A DNA stretch of 64,000 nt from Ferribacterium limneticum (GTDB lineage: Bacteria; Pseudomonadota; Gammaproteobacteria; Burkholderiales; Rhodocyclaceae), in contig NZ_CP075191.1 in the NCBI RefSeq assembly GCF_020510625.1, forward strand, positions 3,449,501 to 3,513,500. The letters are read 5' to 3'. The position numbers and the translations under genes were made by a program. Positions within the stretch are counted from its first letter, which is position 1. Each line of letters opens with the position of its first letter. This document shows positions 53,701 to 62,899 of this stretch, piece by piece. The notes under the pieces were generated by a model, which was not told where the DNA came from, made no database searches, and saw only the letters and a program-made list of their open reading frames with translations.

Positions 53701-55311
53701 GCGCGTGGCGACGTTGCCGTTGGCGTCGTAGGTGAGGGCGCTGCTCGCGGCTCCGCAGCCAGAACCGCCCGGCTGACTCTGGCCGGCACTCTTTGTTACA
53801 CCCAGAATCGTGGTGAACGTCATGGTTCGCTGCGTGCCCAGAGGATCAGTGATGGTCGCGTTATTGGTGCCGTAAGTCAGAGAATATTGATCGGCCCCGT
53901 TGGCATGGCTGGTGGAAATTGCTCCACCCTGCGCGTTGTACTGGAAGATGGCGTACCGGGTCCCATTCTCGTCCGTAATGCCTGTCAGGGCGTTCGGGAG
54001 GTTGGCTCCGCCGGTATATTGGGATTCGTTGTAGTGGTAGATCCTGGTCTTGCCATCCGGGTAAGTCACCGATGCGAGATTGCCTACCGCGTCATACACG
54101 TATGAAATTAATTCGCCACTGGGTGTGATCACGGCGGATATGCGGTTCTGTGCGTCGTGTTTCAGAATCAGCTGGCGACCGTAGGCATCACTTACTGCGT
54201 CGAGAGTTTCGGCATCGGCATCGCCGCCGTTTGCCGCTGGCAGGTCGTAAATGAGGCTCTGTACACGCCCGGAGCTATCTGTAATGCTGAGAAGCTTGCC
54301 GGTAGCACTATAGGTTTCGACCGAGCTATCCGCAGCGACGAGGTAACGCCAGCCAGAACGAACTCCTGCCACGTCTTTGAGTTCAATGAGGCGGTCGGCC
54401 ACATCGGCTTCGGGAAGCCAAGCGTTGCCTGCAAGGTTAAAAAATACGGCTCTGCCGTCGGGGCGCGCTATCGTGACAGTGGACAGGGTGCCACTTTGAT
54501 CTATCTTCAGGAATAAAAAATGATTGCGTCGCCAATTGATGCCGATGCTTCCCGCCCTGCGCAATAAGCCATAGGCGCCGTTGTATGAGCTCAGGCTCGT
54601 CTCCATGGCGACCGCTCGGCTGTTGTAGGTGCGTTTGAAAGCTAGGCTACCGCCGCCATGCTCATAATCCGTCTGGCTTTCATATTTGTTCTGAAAACCC
54701 GGATTGATCGGGTTGCCAACGCAAATCAGCGGCCCTTGGTTCTTCTCAAAATCCGGCTGCGTGTCAGTGCGACGGCAGACTACGCTGTCACCTGTGTAGC
54801 CGCCAGCGTAATACGCGCTTAACCCAAAGCAACTATCGTTGTCTCCAAGGGAGCCAATTCCTGTGAAACCAGATGGACAAAAACTCCGTTGCCGCGGCCA
54901 GGAGATTGCATATCTCCCACCGTTTGCAGTTGCTTCCGGAATCCAACAGGCACCATATCCGAAAGGCCCTTCTTTAACAGGCTCGTAAGTCGAAGGCGGA
55001 TAATTAATTAACTTGGATCTCGCGTCACAGACCTCTTGCCCCGATTGATAGAGACCCGGTACGTTTGCGCAATTCTCCCAAAAACGACTGGGCGCGCGGT
55101 CGGCAGCATGACAATCGATGCTAGCCAACAGAAGAAGTACGACCAAAATTTTCTGGGCAATATCCACCGCAGGTTTGTACTGAGCAAGTGTTGGCCGGCA
55201 ACTTTCCGATTGCTGAACCTCAAGACCTGAGGCTGAAAGTAGTCGAGCCATTTCCTCTTCCCAATTGGAGTGATGTTCAAGCATTAAATGCAAAAAGCAT
55301 TTCAAAAGCAT
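50725..55311 (-). CDS. Secreted Rhs/YD-repeat protein with short cysteine-rich tip
   Basis: A 1528-residue protein. A hydrophobic segment ILVVLLLLASIDCHA (about residues 54-68) looks like a Sec signal; there is no PAAR domain. A DUF6531-type region has GGGSLAFKRTYNS (about 225). YD repeats run to about 1110, interrupted by a hydrophobic double span (VPLPGWALAVLGATLFGL and LSLFAACILTLFLAVPPAQA), then the RHS core resumes with YIYDKWDHLLAE, DHLGTPYQVR, GLHYNWHRYYSPKIG and NPLNRTDPKGL. The last 80 residues carry nine cysteines. The true start may be ATG 55251. Confidence 0.9.
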   Translation of the reverse strand: MLLKCFLHLMLEHHSNWEEEMARLLSASGLEVQQSESCRPTLAQYKPAVDIAQKILVVLLLLASIDCHAADRAPSRFWENCANVPGLYQSGQEVCDARSKLINYPPSTYEPVKEGPFGYGACWIPEATANGGRYAISWPRQRSFCPSGFTGIGSLGDNDSCFGLSAYYAGGYTGDSVVCRRTDTQPDFEKNQGPLICVGNPINPGFQNKYESQTDYEHGGGSLAFKRTYNSRAVAMETSLSSYNGAYGLLRRAGSIGINWRRNHFLFLKIDQSGTLSTVTIARPDGRAVFFNLAGNAWLPEADVADRLIELKDVAGVRSGWRYLVAADSSVETYSATGKLLSITDSSGRVQSLIYDLPAANGGDADAETLDAVSDAYGRQLILKHDAQNRISAVITPSGELISYVYDAVGNLASVTYPDGKTRIYHYNESQYTGGANLPNALTGITDENGTRYAIFQYNAQGGAISTSHANGADQYSLTYGTNNATITDPLGTQRTMTFTTILGVTKSAGQSQPGGSGCGAASSALTYDANGNVATRTDFNGNTTAYTYDLTRNLETQRIEAAGKPEARTISTQWHATWRQPAQRAEPKKRTTWVYNGDGGAYCAPTTATVPSLNGGTQPIGVVCSKTEQATTDETGTSGLAATTTGAPRTWRYTYNAFGQVLTANGPRTDVADVTTTTYYAADDPDLGKRGNIATVTNPLGHLTRYTAYDLNGRPLSITDPNGTVTTLSYTPRGWLKTRSVAGQTTTYDYTPWGGLAQVSYPDGSGISYTHDAAHRLTAIVDSAGRGVHYTLDPAGHRLQEDYRNADGSPARQVSRIFDALGRLKDEIEGNSPPHTLGYTANGEPRYRITAKGDTTTDDIDPLGRPVKRTDPENGSAKPTLMAYDRLDQLTRLTAPNGAVTAFDIDGLGNTLKESSADRGSVDSTFDAAGNVLTRKDARGLTVTTTYDALNRPTQITTSSGKTQSLSWDTSCANGIGRLCQKTDGAGSTTYSYDTRGNLTSETRSEGGRSFTTTYAHNTADRPTDVIAPTGETLIPTLDPGGKTQALSATGAGTTTAIASAIAYSATGQITAQQLGLTWLTVNYDSAGRVDSETATIQAEASSNGDVPLPGWALAVLGATLFGLTRPRPAGATLSLFAACILTLFLAVPPAQAADLDLDYDANGNVISKTTASGTTAYTYDKLDRLDTEAGPPGNRDHAYDPNGNRTSDGAGTTATFTPNTDRVATINGVSVTLDAAGNLTADGTYKYVWDDFGDLTELRKADNTLIATYYYDDRHRRTRKVTTVAAPQGAGTTFYIYDKWDHLLAEMGSSGEALMTYVWNGDILTGIIVHQPQRTVYTVQVDHLGTPYQVRTLDGKIVWRWEPDGYGRTQPNEDPDGDGKKLTLNVRFPGQYFDRESGLHYNWHRYYSPKIGYISPDPIGLAGGPNPYTYANQNPLNRTDPKGLLAGCPAGQVPNQSGRCEPMVCAYGACEPPTYDECATFFKAFDKGMCFAATREIRPLSRLCNRYMEKASNNFCESICTERTNQ

Positions 55312-55587
55312 GACATTGGAAATAAAAATGACACTCGGCGGGCCGCCCTAGCACAGGCCAAGCGGCAGGTACCTGATGAGTTACCTTCCGTTTAATCTGC
55401 TCTATTTTCCCGGGGCGCCACATCCGCTCCTGGCCGAACCCCGACCTACAGCATCGACGCATTTTTAATGACGATGCAATTGTGCGTTATAGCAACGCCG
55501 CTCGTAACGATCGCTCGTCCACCCGATAACCCTAAGTCCGCAAGCGATTGACACACTCAGCAGGTTGAAGTCGCCCCCCGATAATAC
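55312..55587. other. Gap between Rhs gene and TRAP operon
   Basis: AT-rich near the Rhs start (AAATGC-AAAA-AGCATTT hairpin about 55318), likely promoter region for the leftward Rhs gene. No ORF with support was seen. Confidence 0.5.
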
Positions 55588-55612
55588 GGATTCCCGCCGG
55601 CGCGGGGATGAC
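55588..55612. repeat. REP-like element, copy 7 (single hairpin)
   Basis: GGATTCCCGCCGGCGCGGGG then ATGACG: one hairpin of the dispersed family, without the partner hairpin. It lies just past the stop of the TRAP permease gene. Confidence 0.8.
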
Positions 55613-55629
55613 GAATATTGCAGAGCCGC

Positions 55630-57465
55630 TCAACCCGCCCCCAACCCGAACAATCCCGGCAGCCAGGTCGCCAGGAAAGGCAGCGCCGAAATCGTCAGGG
55701 CACCGAGCAGCATGGCGAGCACGGCCGGCAGCACCGAAACGGCCACGTAGCGGATCGACTTGCCGAACATCGCCGAGGCGAAATAGATGTTCATGCCGGC
55801 CGGTGGGCAGAGGAAGCCCATTTCGATATTGGCCAGGAAGATAACCCCGAAGTGCACCGGATCGATGCCGTAGGCTATCGCCACCGGTAGCAGCAGCGGC
55901 ACCAGCACGACGATGGCGGCGTAGATTTCCATCAGCGCCCCGGCCAGCAGCAGGAAGAGGTTGAGGGCGATCAGGAAGGCGAACTTGTTGGGCAGGACCG
56001 ATTGCACCCATTCGATGGCCGCATCGGGAATGCCGGCATCGACGAGGTAGTTGGTCAGGCCGAGCGCCATGCCAAGGATGACCATGATGCCGCCGATCAC
56101 TTCAGCGCAATCGGCCAGGGCCCGGCGGATGTGCGGCCAGTCCAGTTCGCGATGGGCCAGCGCCTGCGTCAGCAAGGCATAGGCCGCCGTCAGCGCGGCG
56201 CTTTCGGTGGGTGTGGCGATGCCGCTGACCAGCGAGCCGATAGCGACCACTGGTGCCAGCAGTTCCCACTTGGCCGCCCAGAGGGCCGGGCGGACGGCGC
56301 TGAAATTGTGTGGTTCGGCAGCGATGGTCGCGGCCGTTGCGCCGCGGCGCAGATAGCCGCCAACCAGCAGCAGAAAGACGACCATGACCACCGCCGGCAG
56401 CACGCCAGCGAGGAACATGGTGTTGATCGGGACACGGGCGATGATGGCGTACATGATCAGCGGCACCGACGGTGCCAGCAGCACACCCAAGGCGCTGGCG
56501 CTGGTCACCAGACTGATGCCGCGCTGCTCGGGAAAGCCGGCCTTGGTCAGCAAGGGCAGCAGCAGGCCGCCGAGGGCCAGGATCGTCACACCGCTACCGC
56601 CGGTGAAGGCGGTAAAGAAGGAGCAGAGCACCGCTGCAGCAATGGCCGTGCCACTGACGCCATTGCCGAACAGGGCGGTGAACAGCGCCCCCAGCCGCGC
56701 TGCGGCGCCGGTCCGGGCAAAGAGCAGGCCGGCCAGCGTGAATAGCGGCAGGGCGGGCAGCGAGGGATTGACGGTAATTTGGTAATGACTGAGCGGCACC
56801 GAGGCGAGCGGCTGGCCTTCACTCCAGAACAGGGCCAGCGCCAGCCCGCCGAGCACGGCGAAGATCGGCGCCCCGCAGAGCAGCACGGCGGACAACCAGA
56901 GAGCAAACGGCCAGAAGGGCAGCGTACTGCCGTCAAAATGACTGGCGAACAGGAACCCGGCCGCCGGCAACAGCAGACCGAGCGCGATCCGCCCGGCCAG
57001 ATGGCCCGTGATCCGCCCAGCGAGCTTGAAGCCAAGCAGCGCAAAACCGATGGGCATGGCAATCTCGACCATCCAGCCGGCGATACCGTAGGCGATGTCG
57101 CGCGGCGCCTCCATCTCGCTGGCCACGAAGGTCCAACTGGTCTGGGTCAGCATGCCGCACAGCACGGCGGCACTGGCGCGGGCGAAGGTCTGGGCGATGG
57201 CGCGGACCAGCGGATTGCGGGCAGCGGCAAAGCCGGCACCGAGCGAACTGAGATGCTGGCCGCGCTCGGCGACCAGCGCCCCGAACATCGCCAGCACCAG
57301 CCCGAGATGCTGAACGAGCACCGGGGCATTCTCGATACCCCGCCCGAACAGCGGCCGCAGCCCGATTTCGAGCAGCGGGATGAGCAGCATCAGGGCCAGT
57401 GCCCCGCCGGCGGTCAGCGCATCTAACTGACCAATCATCGCGCCCAGCCGGCGCAGCGCAGCCAT
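55630..57465 (-). CDS. TRAP transporter fused permease (DctQ-DctM)
   Basis: A 611-residue inner-membrane protein. The first 170 residues with four spans are the DctQ-like small subunit (LEIGLRPLFGRG, LVAERGQHLS). The rest is the DctM-like large subunit with about 12 spans (GGSGVTILALGGLLLPLL, ASALGVLLAPSVPLIMYAI). Takes up an organic solute with sodium coupling together with the DctP protein encoded just upstream. Substrate unknown. Confidence 0.92.
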   Translation of the reverse strand: MAALRRLGAMIGQLDALTAGGALALMLLIPLLEIGLRPLFGRGIENAPVLVQHLGLVLAMFGALVAERGQHLSSLGAGFAAARNPLVRAIAQTFARASAAVLCGMLTQTSWTFVASEMEAPRDIAYGIAGWMVEIAMPIGFALLGFKLAGRITGHLAGRIALGLLLPAAGFLFASHFDGSTLPFWPFALWLSAVLLCGAPIFAVLGGLALALFWSEGQPLASVPLSHYQITVNPSLPALPLFTLAGLLFARTGAAARLGALFTALFGNGVSGTAIAAAVLCSFFTAFTGGSGVTILALGGLLLPLLTKAGFPEQRGISLVTSASALGVLLAPSVPLIMYAIIARVPINTMFLAGVLPAVVMVVFLLLVGGYLRRGATAATIAAEPHNFSAVRPALWAAKWELLAPVVAIGSLVSGIATPTESAALTAAYALLTQALAHRELDWPHIRRALADCAEVIGGIMVILGMALGLTNYLVDAGIPDAAIEWVQSVLPNKFAFLIALNLFLLLAGALMEIYAAIVVLVPLLLPVAIAYGIDPVHFGVIFLANIEMGFLCPPAGMNIYFASAMFGKSIRYVAVSVLPAVLAMLLGALTISALPFLATWLPGLFGLGAG

Positions 57466-57468
57466 CGC

Positions 57469-58479
57469 TTACTTCTTGCCGGCGCGGTAGGCCTTCAGAT
57501 GGCCAACGACCTCGTCGAAGGTGTCGGCCGGCACCATCTTGCCGCGGATGCGCGGGTAGAGGTTGTCGGCCAGCGTATTCCACTCCTGCATCTGCTCGGC
57601 ATTCGGCTTGTTGACCTTGAGGCCGCGCTTCTTCATGGCGTCGACCGCGTCGTCCACCTCCTGCCGGGCCTTGGCGCGCAGTTGCACGCCGGCCTTGGCG
57701 CCAGCCTCGCGCACGGCGGCCTGCCCTTCCGGCGTCAGGTCGTCCCAGGCCTTCTTGGTGATGATCAGCGCACCGACGATGGGTGCCCAGTTCAGCTCCA
57801 GCATGTTGCTGGCCGTGGTGTAGATCTGCGTCGCCAGCGCGAAATACGGCGTCGACGGCACGGCGTTGATCATGCCGGTCTGGATCGACGGCAGGATGTC
57901 GCCGGTCTCCAGCGGCACCGGGGTGTAGCCCAGGCTCTTCATGATCTCCTGCTGCTCGACCTCGCTGCCCCAGGCGAAGAACTTCATCTTCTTGAAGTCG
58001 TCCGGGCGCACGGCCGGCTCCTTCGAGAAGAAGCGCACCCAACCGGCGTCGCCCCAGGCCAAAACCACGAAGCCCTTGTCGAGAAACTTTTTCTCCATGG
58101 CCGGGCGCATCTTCTCGCGCACGTAATCGACCTCTTCCCAACTCTTGAACATCAGCGGCATGTTCTGCAAGGCGGCAATCGACGGTTCGATTTCGCGCAG
58201 GCCGACCACCGACAAGAGGCCGCCCTGCAACTGGCCGATGCGCATGCGGCGCACCATGTCGGTTTCGCCGCCCTGGCTGCCATCGGGATAGACGAGATAC
58301 TTGGCGTTGCCGCCCTGCGCCGTGCGCCAGGCTTCGCCCAGTTCCATCAACTGGCGGTGGTAGAGCGAATTCTTGGTGGCCAGCGTGCCGATGCGCAGTT
58401 GCTTGTCGGCGGCCAATACGTTCAATGCCAGCACGCCGCCAAGAAGCAGCGCGGCCAGTTTGCCCAGTCTCTTCATCAT
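57469..58479 (-). CDS. TRAP transporter solute-binding protein (DctP family)
   Basis: A 336-residue periplasmic protein with a signal peptide (LAALLLGGVLALNVLAADK) and the DctP fold: GSQGGETDMVRRMRIGQL, the conserved Arg-containing VRPDDFKKMKFF, and TGDILPSIQTGMINAVPSTP. Captures the transported solute, likely a carboxylate given the Arg, though this is family knowledge. It ends 3 bp before the permease gene and follows the TatT gene. Confidence 0.92.
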   Translation of the reverse strand: MMKRLGKLAALLLGGVLALNVLAADKQLRIGTLATKNSLYHRQLMELGEAWRTAQGGNAKYLVYPDGSQGGETDMVRRMRIGQLQGGLLSVVGLREIEPSIAALQNMPLMFKSWEEVDYVREKMRPAMEKKFLDKGFVVLAWGDAGWVRFFSKEPAVRPDDFKKMKFFAWGSEVEQQEIMKSLGYTPVPLETGDILPSIQTGMINAVPSTPYFALATQIYTTASNMLELNWAPIVGALIITKKAWDDLTPEGQAAVREAGAKAGVQLRAKARQEVDDAVDAMKKRGLKVNKPNAEQMQEWNTLADNLYPRIRGKMVPADTFDEVVGHLKAYRAGKK

Positions 58480-58504
58480 TCTCTCCCTTGTCTTGGTCCG
58501 TGGC

Positions 58505-59407
58505 TCAGAACAGGTCGTCGGCCTTGTCCAGCAGCCAGCGCGCCCGGCGGCGCATCACTTCGTTTTGCAGGGCCTGCGGGCTGCCAGCTTCATCCTTGAT
58601 GGCCAGCGCCTGCCTGAGCAGGCTTTCAAACTGTTCACGATCGCCGGCCGGCTGGGCGTGGCCCTCGGCCTTGGCGAGCAGCGCCCCGGCGCTCTTGCCA
58701 GCGGATTGCGCAATGGACTGGTCGAAATAGGCCAGCGCCTGCTGCTGGCTGCCGCCCGGTCGCGCCGCCTCGAAAGTGCCAAGCAGGCCGGTCAACGTCC
58801 CTTGCCCCCAATCCGGATCGACCGCCCAGGCACGCTGGGCCAGACGCACGGCCAAAGGCAGATCGGCGACGACGCCCGGATCATCCTTCGACAGCGAAAT
58901 CCAGCCGCCCCAGGAGGCAGCAGCCCAGTAGGCGAGCCCCACCTGCTCCGGCCGGATGGCCGGCCAGTCCTTTGCCTGCGCACCGGCCAAGGCCTTGGCA
59001 AATCCCGGCGAGGCGGCTTCCAGACCGCGCATGGCATGGCGATGCGCCCGTTCGTAAAGTCTGGCGGCACGCTGGCGCAGGCGCTCGGCGGCCTTGGCAT
59101 CTTTGGCCTCAACCTGCTCGGCCTCGAAGGCAACGAAGGCGTAGGAATACTGGGTAAAGCCCGCCGCCACCGACTCGGCCAGCCCGCGGTGCCCCGGGTC
59201 CTGGCGCAGGATGGATTCCGAAAGCTTCAGGTGAAAGGGTGCGGCATCGCGCAGCAAATCGAGATCGGTCTCGCTGCCTTGCCCCTGCGCAGCCAATTCG
59301 TCGGCCAGGCTGCCGACAATCATCTGGCGCGGCGAACAGGCACCGAGCTGCAGCGCGAGAAGAACAACAGAGATTGCCGGCCCGGCCCTGCGCATAAGTA
59401 GGTGCAA
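58505..59407 (-). CDS. TatT-type TRAP-associated lipoprotein
   Basis: A 300-residue lipoprotein: signal VVLLALQLGAC with the modified Cys. The body is helical, TPR-like (DLLRDAAPFHLKLSESIL, AYSYAFVAFEAEQ-like helices, PLAVRLAQRAWAVDP) and matches the TatT (TP0956-like) family. It probably associates with the DctP protein and may hold a hydrophobic ligand. First gene of the TRAP operon. ATG 59395 (MRRAG) is another possible start. Confidence 0.82.
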   Translation of the reverse strand: MHLLMRRAGPAISVVLLALQLGACSPRQMIVGSLADELAAQGQGSETDLDLLRDAAPFHLKLSESILRQDPGHRGLAESVAAGFTQYSYAFVAFEAEQVEAKDAKAAERLRQRAARLYERAHRHAMRGLEAASPGFAKALAGAQAKDWPAIRPEQVGLAYWAAASWGGWISLSKDDPGVVADLPLAVRLAQRAWAVDPDWGQGTLTGLLGTFEAARPGGSQQQALAYFDQSIAQSAGKSAGALLAKAEGHAQPAGDREQFESLLRQALAIKDEAGSPQALQNEVMRRRARWLLDKADDLF

Positions 59408-59488
59408 TTTAATTCCGCCGTCACGAATCAGTTGGCCGGCACACTAGCCGGCTGATGTTACAGAGGGATGACTACAACCCAGCCCCGG

Positions 59489-61153
59489 CTAAACGCTGAA
59501 CTGCAACGTGGATGCGCGGAGCCGGTCAGCCAGCGTCGCCACCTCATGGGCCGAGGCCGAAGATTCGGCAGCGGCCTTGGCGCCTCGTTCGATCATCTGT
59601 GCCATGCGTTCGGTATTCTGGGCGATCTGTTCGGCTGCCAGTCGCTGCTCGCCAAGCACATCGACAATCTCGCTGGCCGCTATGGCCGAACGCTCACAGA
59701 ACTGCTCGATCTTCTGGGTGGCGAGTTCGGCCTCCGAAGCCAGCTTGGTGCCGCGCTGAGCCCGCGCCGCAGTCGCTGCGACGACTTGCGTCGTCTGATC
59801 GGCTGCTTCGCTGAGCTTGGTCACCAGATTTTCTATCTTGTGGGTGGTTTCCGAGGTGTGATTGGCCAGTTTGCGCACTTCGTCGGCAACCACGGCAAAG
59901 CCGCGTCCCGCCTCCCCGGCCCGCGCCGCCTCGATGGCGGCATTCAGGGACAGCAGGTTGGTCTGCTCGGAGATTTCCTTGATCTCCTGGGCAAACCGGG
60001 AAATCTCCAGGGTATGCGTTTTCAGATCGAGCATCGAATTCGACGAGGCATTGGCCTGATCGGAGATGGCAGCAATTTCGCTGATGGTCTGATGAATGAC
60101 CCGGCTGCTTTCGTTGGCGGTCTGGCGAGTCACTTTCGCCGCATCGGCTGCGCTGCCGGCACTTTCGGCCATCACCGAAATCGCCGTGGTCAGCTCTTCG
60201 ATGGCCGCCGTGATCATCGCCGCCGCATCGCTCTGCAGGCCGGTCGCGTTGGCGACTTCAAGCGCTGAATGGCGCAGCGCCAGCGCGTTGCTGGAAGTTT
60301 GCTCGGCGCCGAGTTTGACATCGCCGATCAGCGTGCGCAGCCGGCTTTGCATTCTTTCAATGGAAACCACCAGCGAGTTGGCTGCCGCTTTTCCGGTGTG
60401 CAGGCTTTGCGTCAGATCGCCCGCGGCCACCCGGCTGGTGGCCAGCACCACCGGCTCCAGCTCGCCGCCAAGTCGGCGCAGGATGTGCCGGGAGAGGTAA
60501 GCCGCCAGCGACAGGGAAATAAGCGCTCCGGCAATGCCAACCACCAGCACCAGCAGGACGTTTTCTTCAAACCGCCGATCGGCCACCACGGCGGCCTCAC
60601 CGACCGTTTGCGTCGTTGCCTCGCTGATGGCAGCGAATGTTTCGGCCAGCGCGGTGACCAGCGGCGTATCGGCATCGCGCAACGCGGCATCGACCATCAC
60701 CGTGTATTTGGGCATGCCGGGTTCGTTCTCGGCCAGCACCTGGTCATAGAGCTGATTCAATTCGCCAGCCAGCTTGCGGATATCGCCGACCTTTTCGCCG
60801 GCCTTGAGCGGGCTGGTCTTCTGGATGGCCTCCAGCGCTTCCAGTTGCTGCCAGAAAGCGCTGCGGCCGGCCAGAAATTCGGCCCGCCCCTTGTCGAATT
60901 CTGCCGCCATGAAATTGCGCAGCAACATATTGTTCAGGCCTCGCTGCTGCGCCTGCAGCGAACTCTGAACACCACTGACCAGGGTCAAGGCCTTCGTGGC
61001 ATCGGCGACATCGCCAGAGACCTGTCGAACATCGCCGCGAAACCCGCTGAAAGAGATCAGGGCGGTCAGCAGCAAGAGCAGCCCAAAACCGGCACTGACA
61101 CCAACCATCAGCAACAGGCGACTACGAATCGATAGCGAATCAAGCATTTTCAT
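59489..61153 (-). CDS. Methyl-accepting chemotaxis protein
   Basis: A 554-residue membrane receptor: two spans (about 11-32 and 196-216) around a helical periplasmic ligand domain, a HAMP segment ([20 protein letters not shown]) and a cytoplasmic signalling hairpin with [20 protein letters not shown] and [15 protein letters not shown]. Adjacent to TRAP uptake genes, so it may sense their substrate, but it is not overlapping them. Start ATG 61153 is chosen; the upstream frame has no ribosome-binding site. Confidence 0.9.
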   Translation of the reverse strand: MKMLDSLSIRSRLLLMVGVSAGFGLLLLLTALISFSGFRGDVRQVSGDVADATKALTLVSGVQSSLQAQQRGLNNMLLRNFMAAEFDKGRAEFLAGRSAFWQQLEALEAIQKTSPLKAGEKVGDIRKLAGELNQLYDQVLAENEPGMPKYTVMVDAALRDADTPLVTALAETFAAISEATTQTVGEAAVVADRRFEENVLLVLVVGIAGALISLSLAAYLSRHILRRLGGELEPVVLATSRVAAGDLTQSLHTGKAAANSLVVSIERMQSRLRTLIGDVKLGAEQTSSNALALRHSALEVANATGLQSDAAAMITAAIEELTTAISVMAESAGSAADAAKVTRQTANESSRVIHQTISEIAAISDQANASSNSMLDLKTHTLEISRFAQEIKEISEQTNLLSLNAAIEAARAGEAGRGFAVVADEVRKLANHTSETTHKIENLVTKLSEAADQTTQVVAATAARAQRGTKLASEAELATQKIEQFCERSAIAASEIVDVLGEQRLAAEQIAQNTERMAQMIERGAKAAAESSASAHEVATLADRLRASTLQFSV

Positions 61154-61231
61154 GTGTAAATATACCGAAATCATCAAAAGTAAAAACAGTTTATCTACAC
61201 ATTGTTTCAGGCTTCTTACCAAACCTCGGCG

Positions 61232-61259
61232 AAAAAAAACCCCGCCGCAGCGGGGTTTT
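61232..61259 (-). terminator. Terminator of the argA-yggX transcript
   Basis: Stem CCCCGC / GCGGGG (61240-61245 with 61250-61255), followed on the minus strand by eight T residues. It is symmetrical (TTTT on the plus side) and so may also act on opposite transcripts. Confidence 0.88.
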
Positions 61260-61275
61260 CATGAGCCGGGAAAAA

Positions 61276-61548
61276 TCAGGCGGCCGGTGGAACGTAGCCC
61301 TGGATCTGATCGGCACCTTCACCGAAGAAATGCTTCTCGACCTGTTCGGCCAGGTATTTGCGATGTTTGGCATCGACCAGATTCAGACGATTCTCGTTGA
61401 TGAGCATGGTCTGCATCTTGATCCACTGCTGCCAGGCTTCCTTGGAAACTTGTTCAAAGATGCGCTGCCCCAGCGGGCCCGGATAGGGTGGGTGGTCGAG
61501 ACCTTCAGCCTCGCGGCCGAGCTTGATGCAATTGACGGTACGTGCCAT
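61276..61548 (-). CDS. yggX: Probable Fe(II)-trafficking / oxidative-damage protection protein
   Basis: A 90-residue YggX protein: [18 protein letters not shown] with the conserved Cys7, [10 protein letters not shown], and [16 protein letters not shown]. It protects iron-sulfur clusters and assists Fe(II) handling. It lies 31 bp downstream of argA and before a strong terminator, probably the last gene of the transcript. Confidence 0.95.
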   Translation of the reverse strand: MARTVNCIKLGREAEGLDHPPYPGPLGQRIFEQVSKEAWQQWIKMQTMLINENRLNLVDAKHRKYLAEQVEKHFFGEGADQIQGYVPPAA

Positions 61549-61579
61549 TTGAAACTCCGTGAAATTAGGTTTGGGGAAA

Positions 61580-62899
61580 TTATAAGGTTTTGAAAAGCAC
61601 CTTGGAGCGCCGTTGATAGTTGTACATGTCGCGCTTGTTGGCCGGCAGGTCGTCTACCGTGCCGAGCTTGAAGCCGCGTTCGACGAACCAGTGCTCGGTG
61701 CGCGTGGTCAGCACGAACAGCCGCTTGATGCCGGCCTTGCGGGCCCGCTGCTCGATGCGGATCATCAGTTGTTCACCGTAGCCCCACTCGCGGTGCTCCG
61801 TACTGACAGCCAGACAAGCCAGTTCGGCCTCGTCTTCGGAATGCATGTAGAGCGCCGCGCAGCCGACGATGATGCCATCGTGCAGCATGATCGAAAAACG
61901 ATCGATTTCGCGTTCGAGTAGTTCGCGTGGCCGGTGCACCAGAATGCCTTCCTGCTCCATCGGCTCGATCAGGGCGATCAGCGCCGCAATATCGTCCGGC
62001 TTGGCTTCGCGGATGTTTTCCAGCGATTCGCGGGTGACCACCGTTCCAACGCCGTCGTGCGTGAAGAGTTCGCGCAACAGGGCGCCATCCTGCTCGAAGC
62101 CGATCAGATGGACGCGCCCGACGCCGGTCCGGCTGGCCCGCACCGCGCAGGGCAGGTAGCGCTTGATGTCGGTCGTCAGCCAGTCTGCATCGCGCAGCAA
62201 CTGCGAGGCTTCGTCAGCCGTCATCGCGTCCAGCATTTCGCCGTTCTTGTCGGTGACCCCGGTACTGTCCGTCAGGTAAACCAGCTTGTCGGCCTTGATT
62301 GCCGTCGCCACGGCTTCGGCCGCCTCTTCCATCTGCAGGTTGAAGATTTCACCGGTTGGCGACGGCCCTTCGCAATTGAGCAGCACGATATTGCCCAGCC
62401 CGAGCTGGGCATTGATGCCATCGGCGTCCACCTTGCGCACCTTGCCGGCGTAATGCATGTCGATGCCGTCGAGCACGCCGATCGGCTGGCCGGTGATGAA
62501 GTTGCCGCCGATCACCCGGATGCGGCTGTTGGCCATCGGTGTATTCGGTAGCCCCTGCGACAGCATCGCCTCGATTTCAAGATAGACACTGCCGACCGCA
62601 TCGAGCACGCAATCGAGCGCCGCCGCATCGGTGACCCGGTAGCCGCGGTGGTACTTCGACTCGAGGTTTTTCTCGGCGAGCTCCTCCTCGATCTGCGGTC
62701 GGGCGCCATGCACCAGCACCAGGCGAATGCCCAAGCTGACCAGCAGATTCACGTCATAGGCCAGCGTCTTGGCAAATTCGCTGGCCACCGCCTTGCCACC
62801 GAAGGCAATGACGAAGGTCCGGCCGCGAAAGGCATTGATGTAGGGCGTGACTGCCCGGAACCAGGAAACGAAATGCTCGTCGTAAGGGGTATCGCTCAT
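61580..62899 (-). CDS. argA: N-acetylglutamate synthase
   Basis: A 439-residue enzyme for the first step of arginine synthesis. The N-terminal amino-acid-kinase-like domain ([23 protein letters not shown]) binds arginine as inhibitor, and the C-terminal GNAT domain ([20 protein letters not shown]) makes acetylglutamate. ATG 62899 overlaps the stop of the polyP phosphotransferase gene (ATGA), an unusual operon partner. Confidence 0.96.
   Translation of the reverse strand: MSDTPYDEHFVSWFRAVTPYINAFRGRTFVIAFGGKAVASEFAKTLAYDVNLLVSLGIRLVLVHGARPQIEEELAEKNLESKYHRGYRVTDAAALDCVLDAVGSVYLEIEAMLSQGLPNTPMANSRIRVIGGNFITGQPIGVLDGIDMHYAGKVRKVDADGINAQLGLGNIVLLNCEGPSPTGEIFNLQMEEAAEAVATAIKADKLVYLTDSTGVTDKNGEMLDAMTADEASQLLRDADWLTTDIKRYLPCAVRASRTGVGRVHLIGFEQDGALLRELFTHDGVGTVVTRESLENIREAKPDDIAALIALIEPMEQEGILVHRPRELLEREIDRFSIMLHDGIIVGCAALYMHSEDEAELACLAVSTEHREWGYGEQLMIRIEQRARKAGIKRLFVLTTRTEHWFVERGFKLGTVDDLPANKRDMYNYQRRSKVLFKTL

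Noticed and set aside
51715..54105. Long plus-strand frames opposite the Rhs gene
   Set aside because: Gly/Val-rich mirror translations of YD repeats; no motifs of their own.
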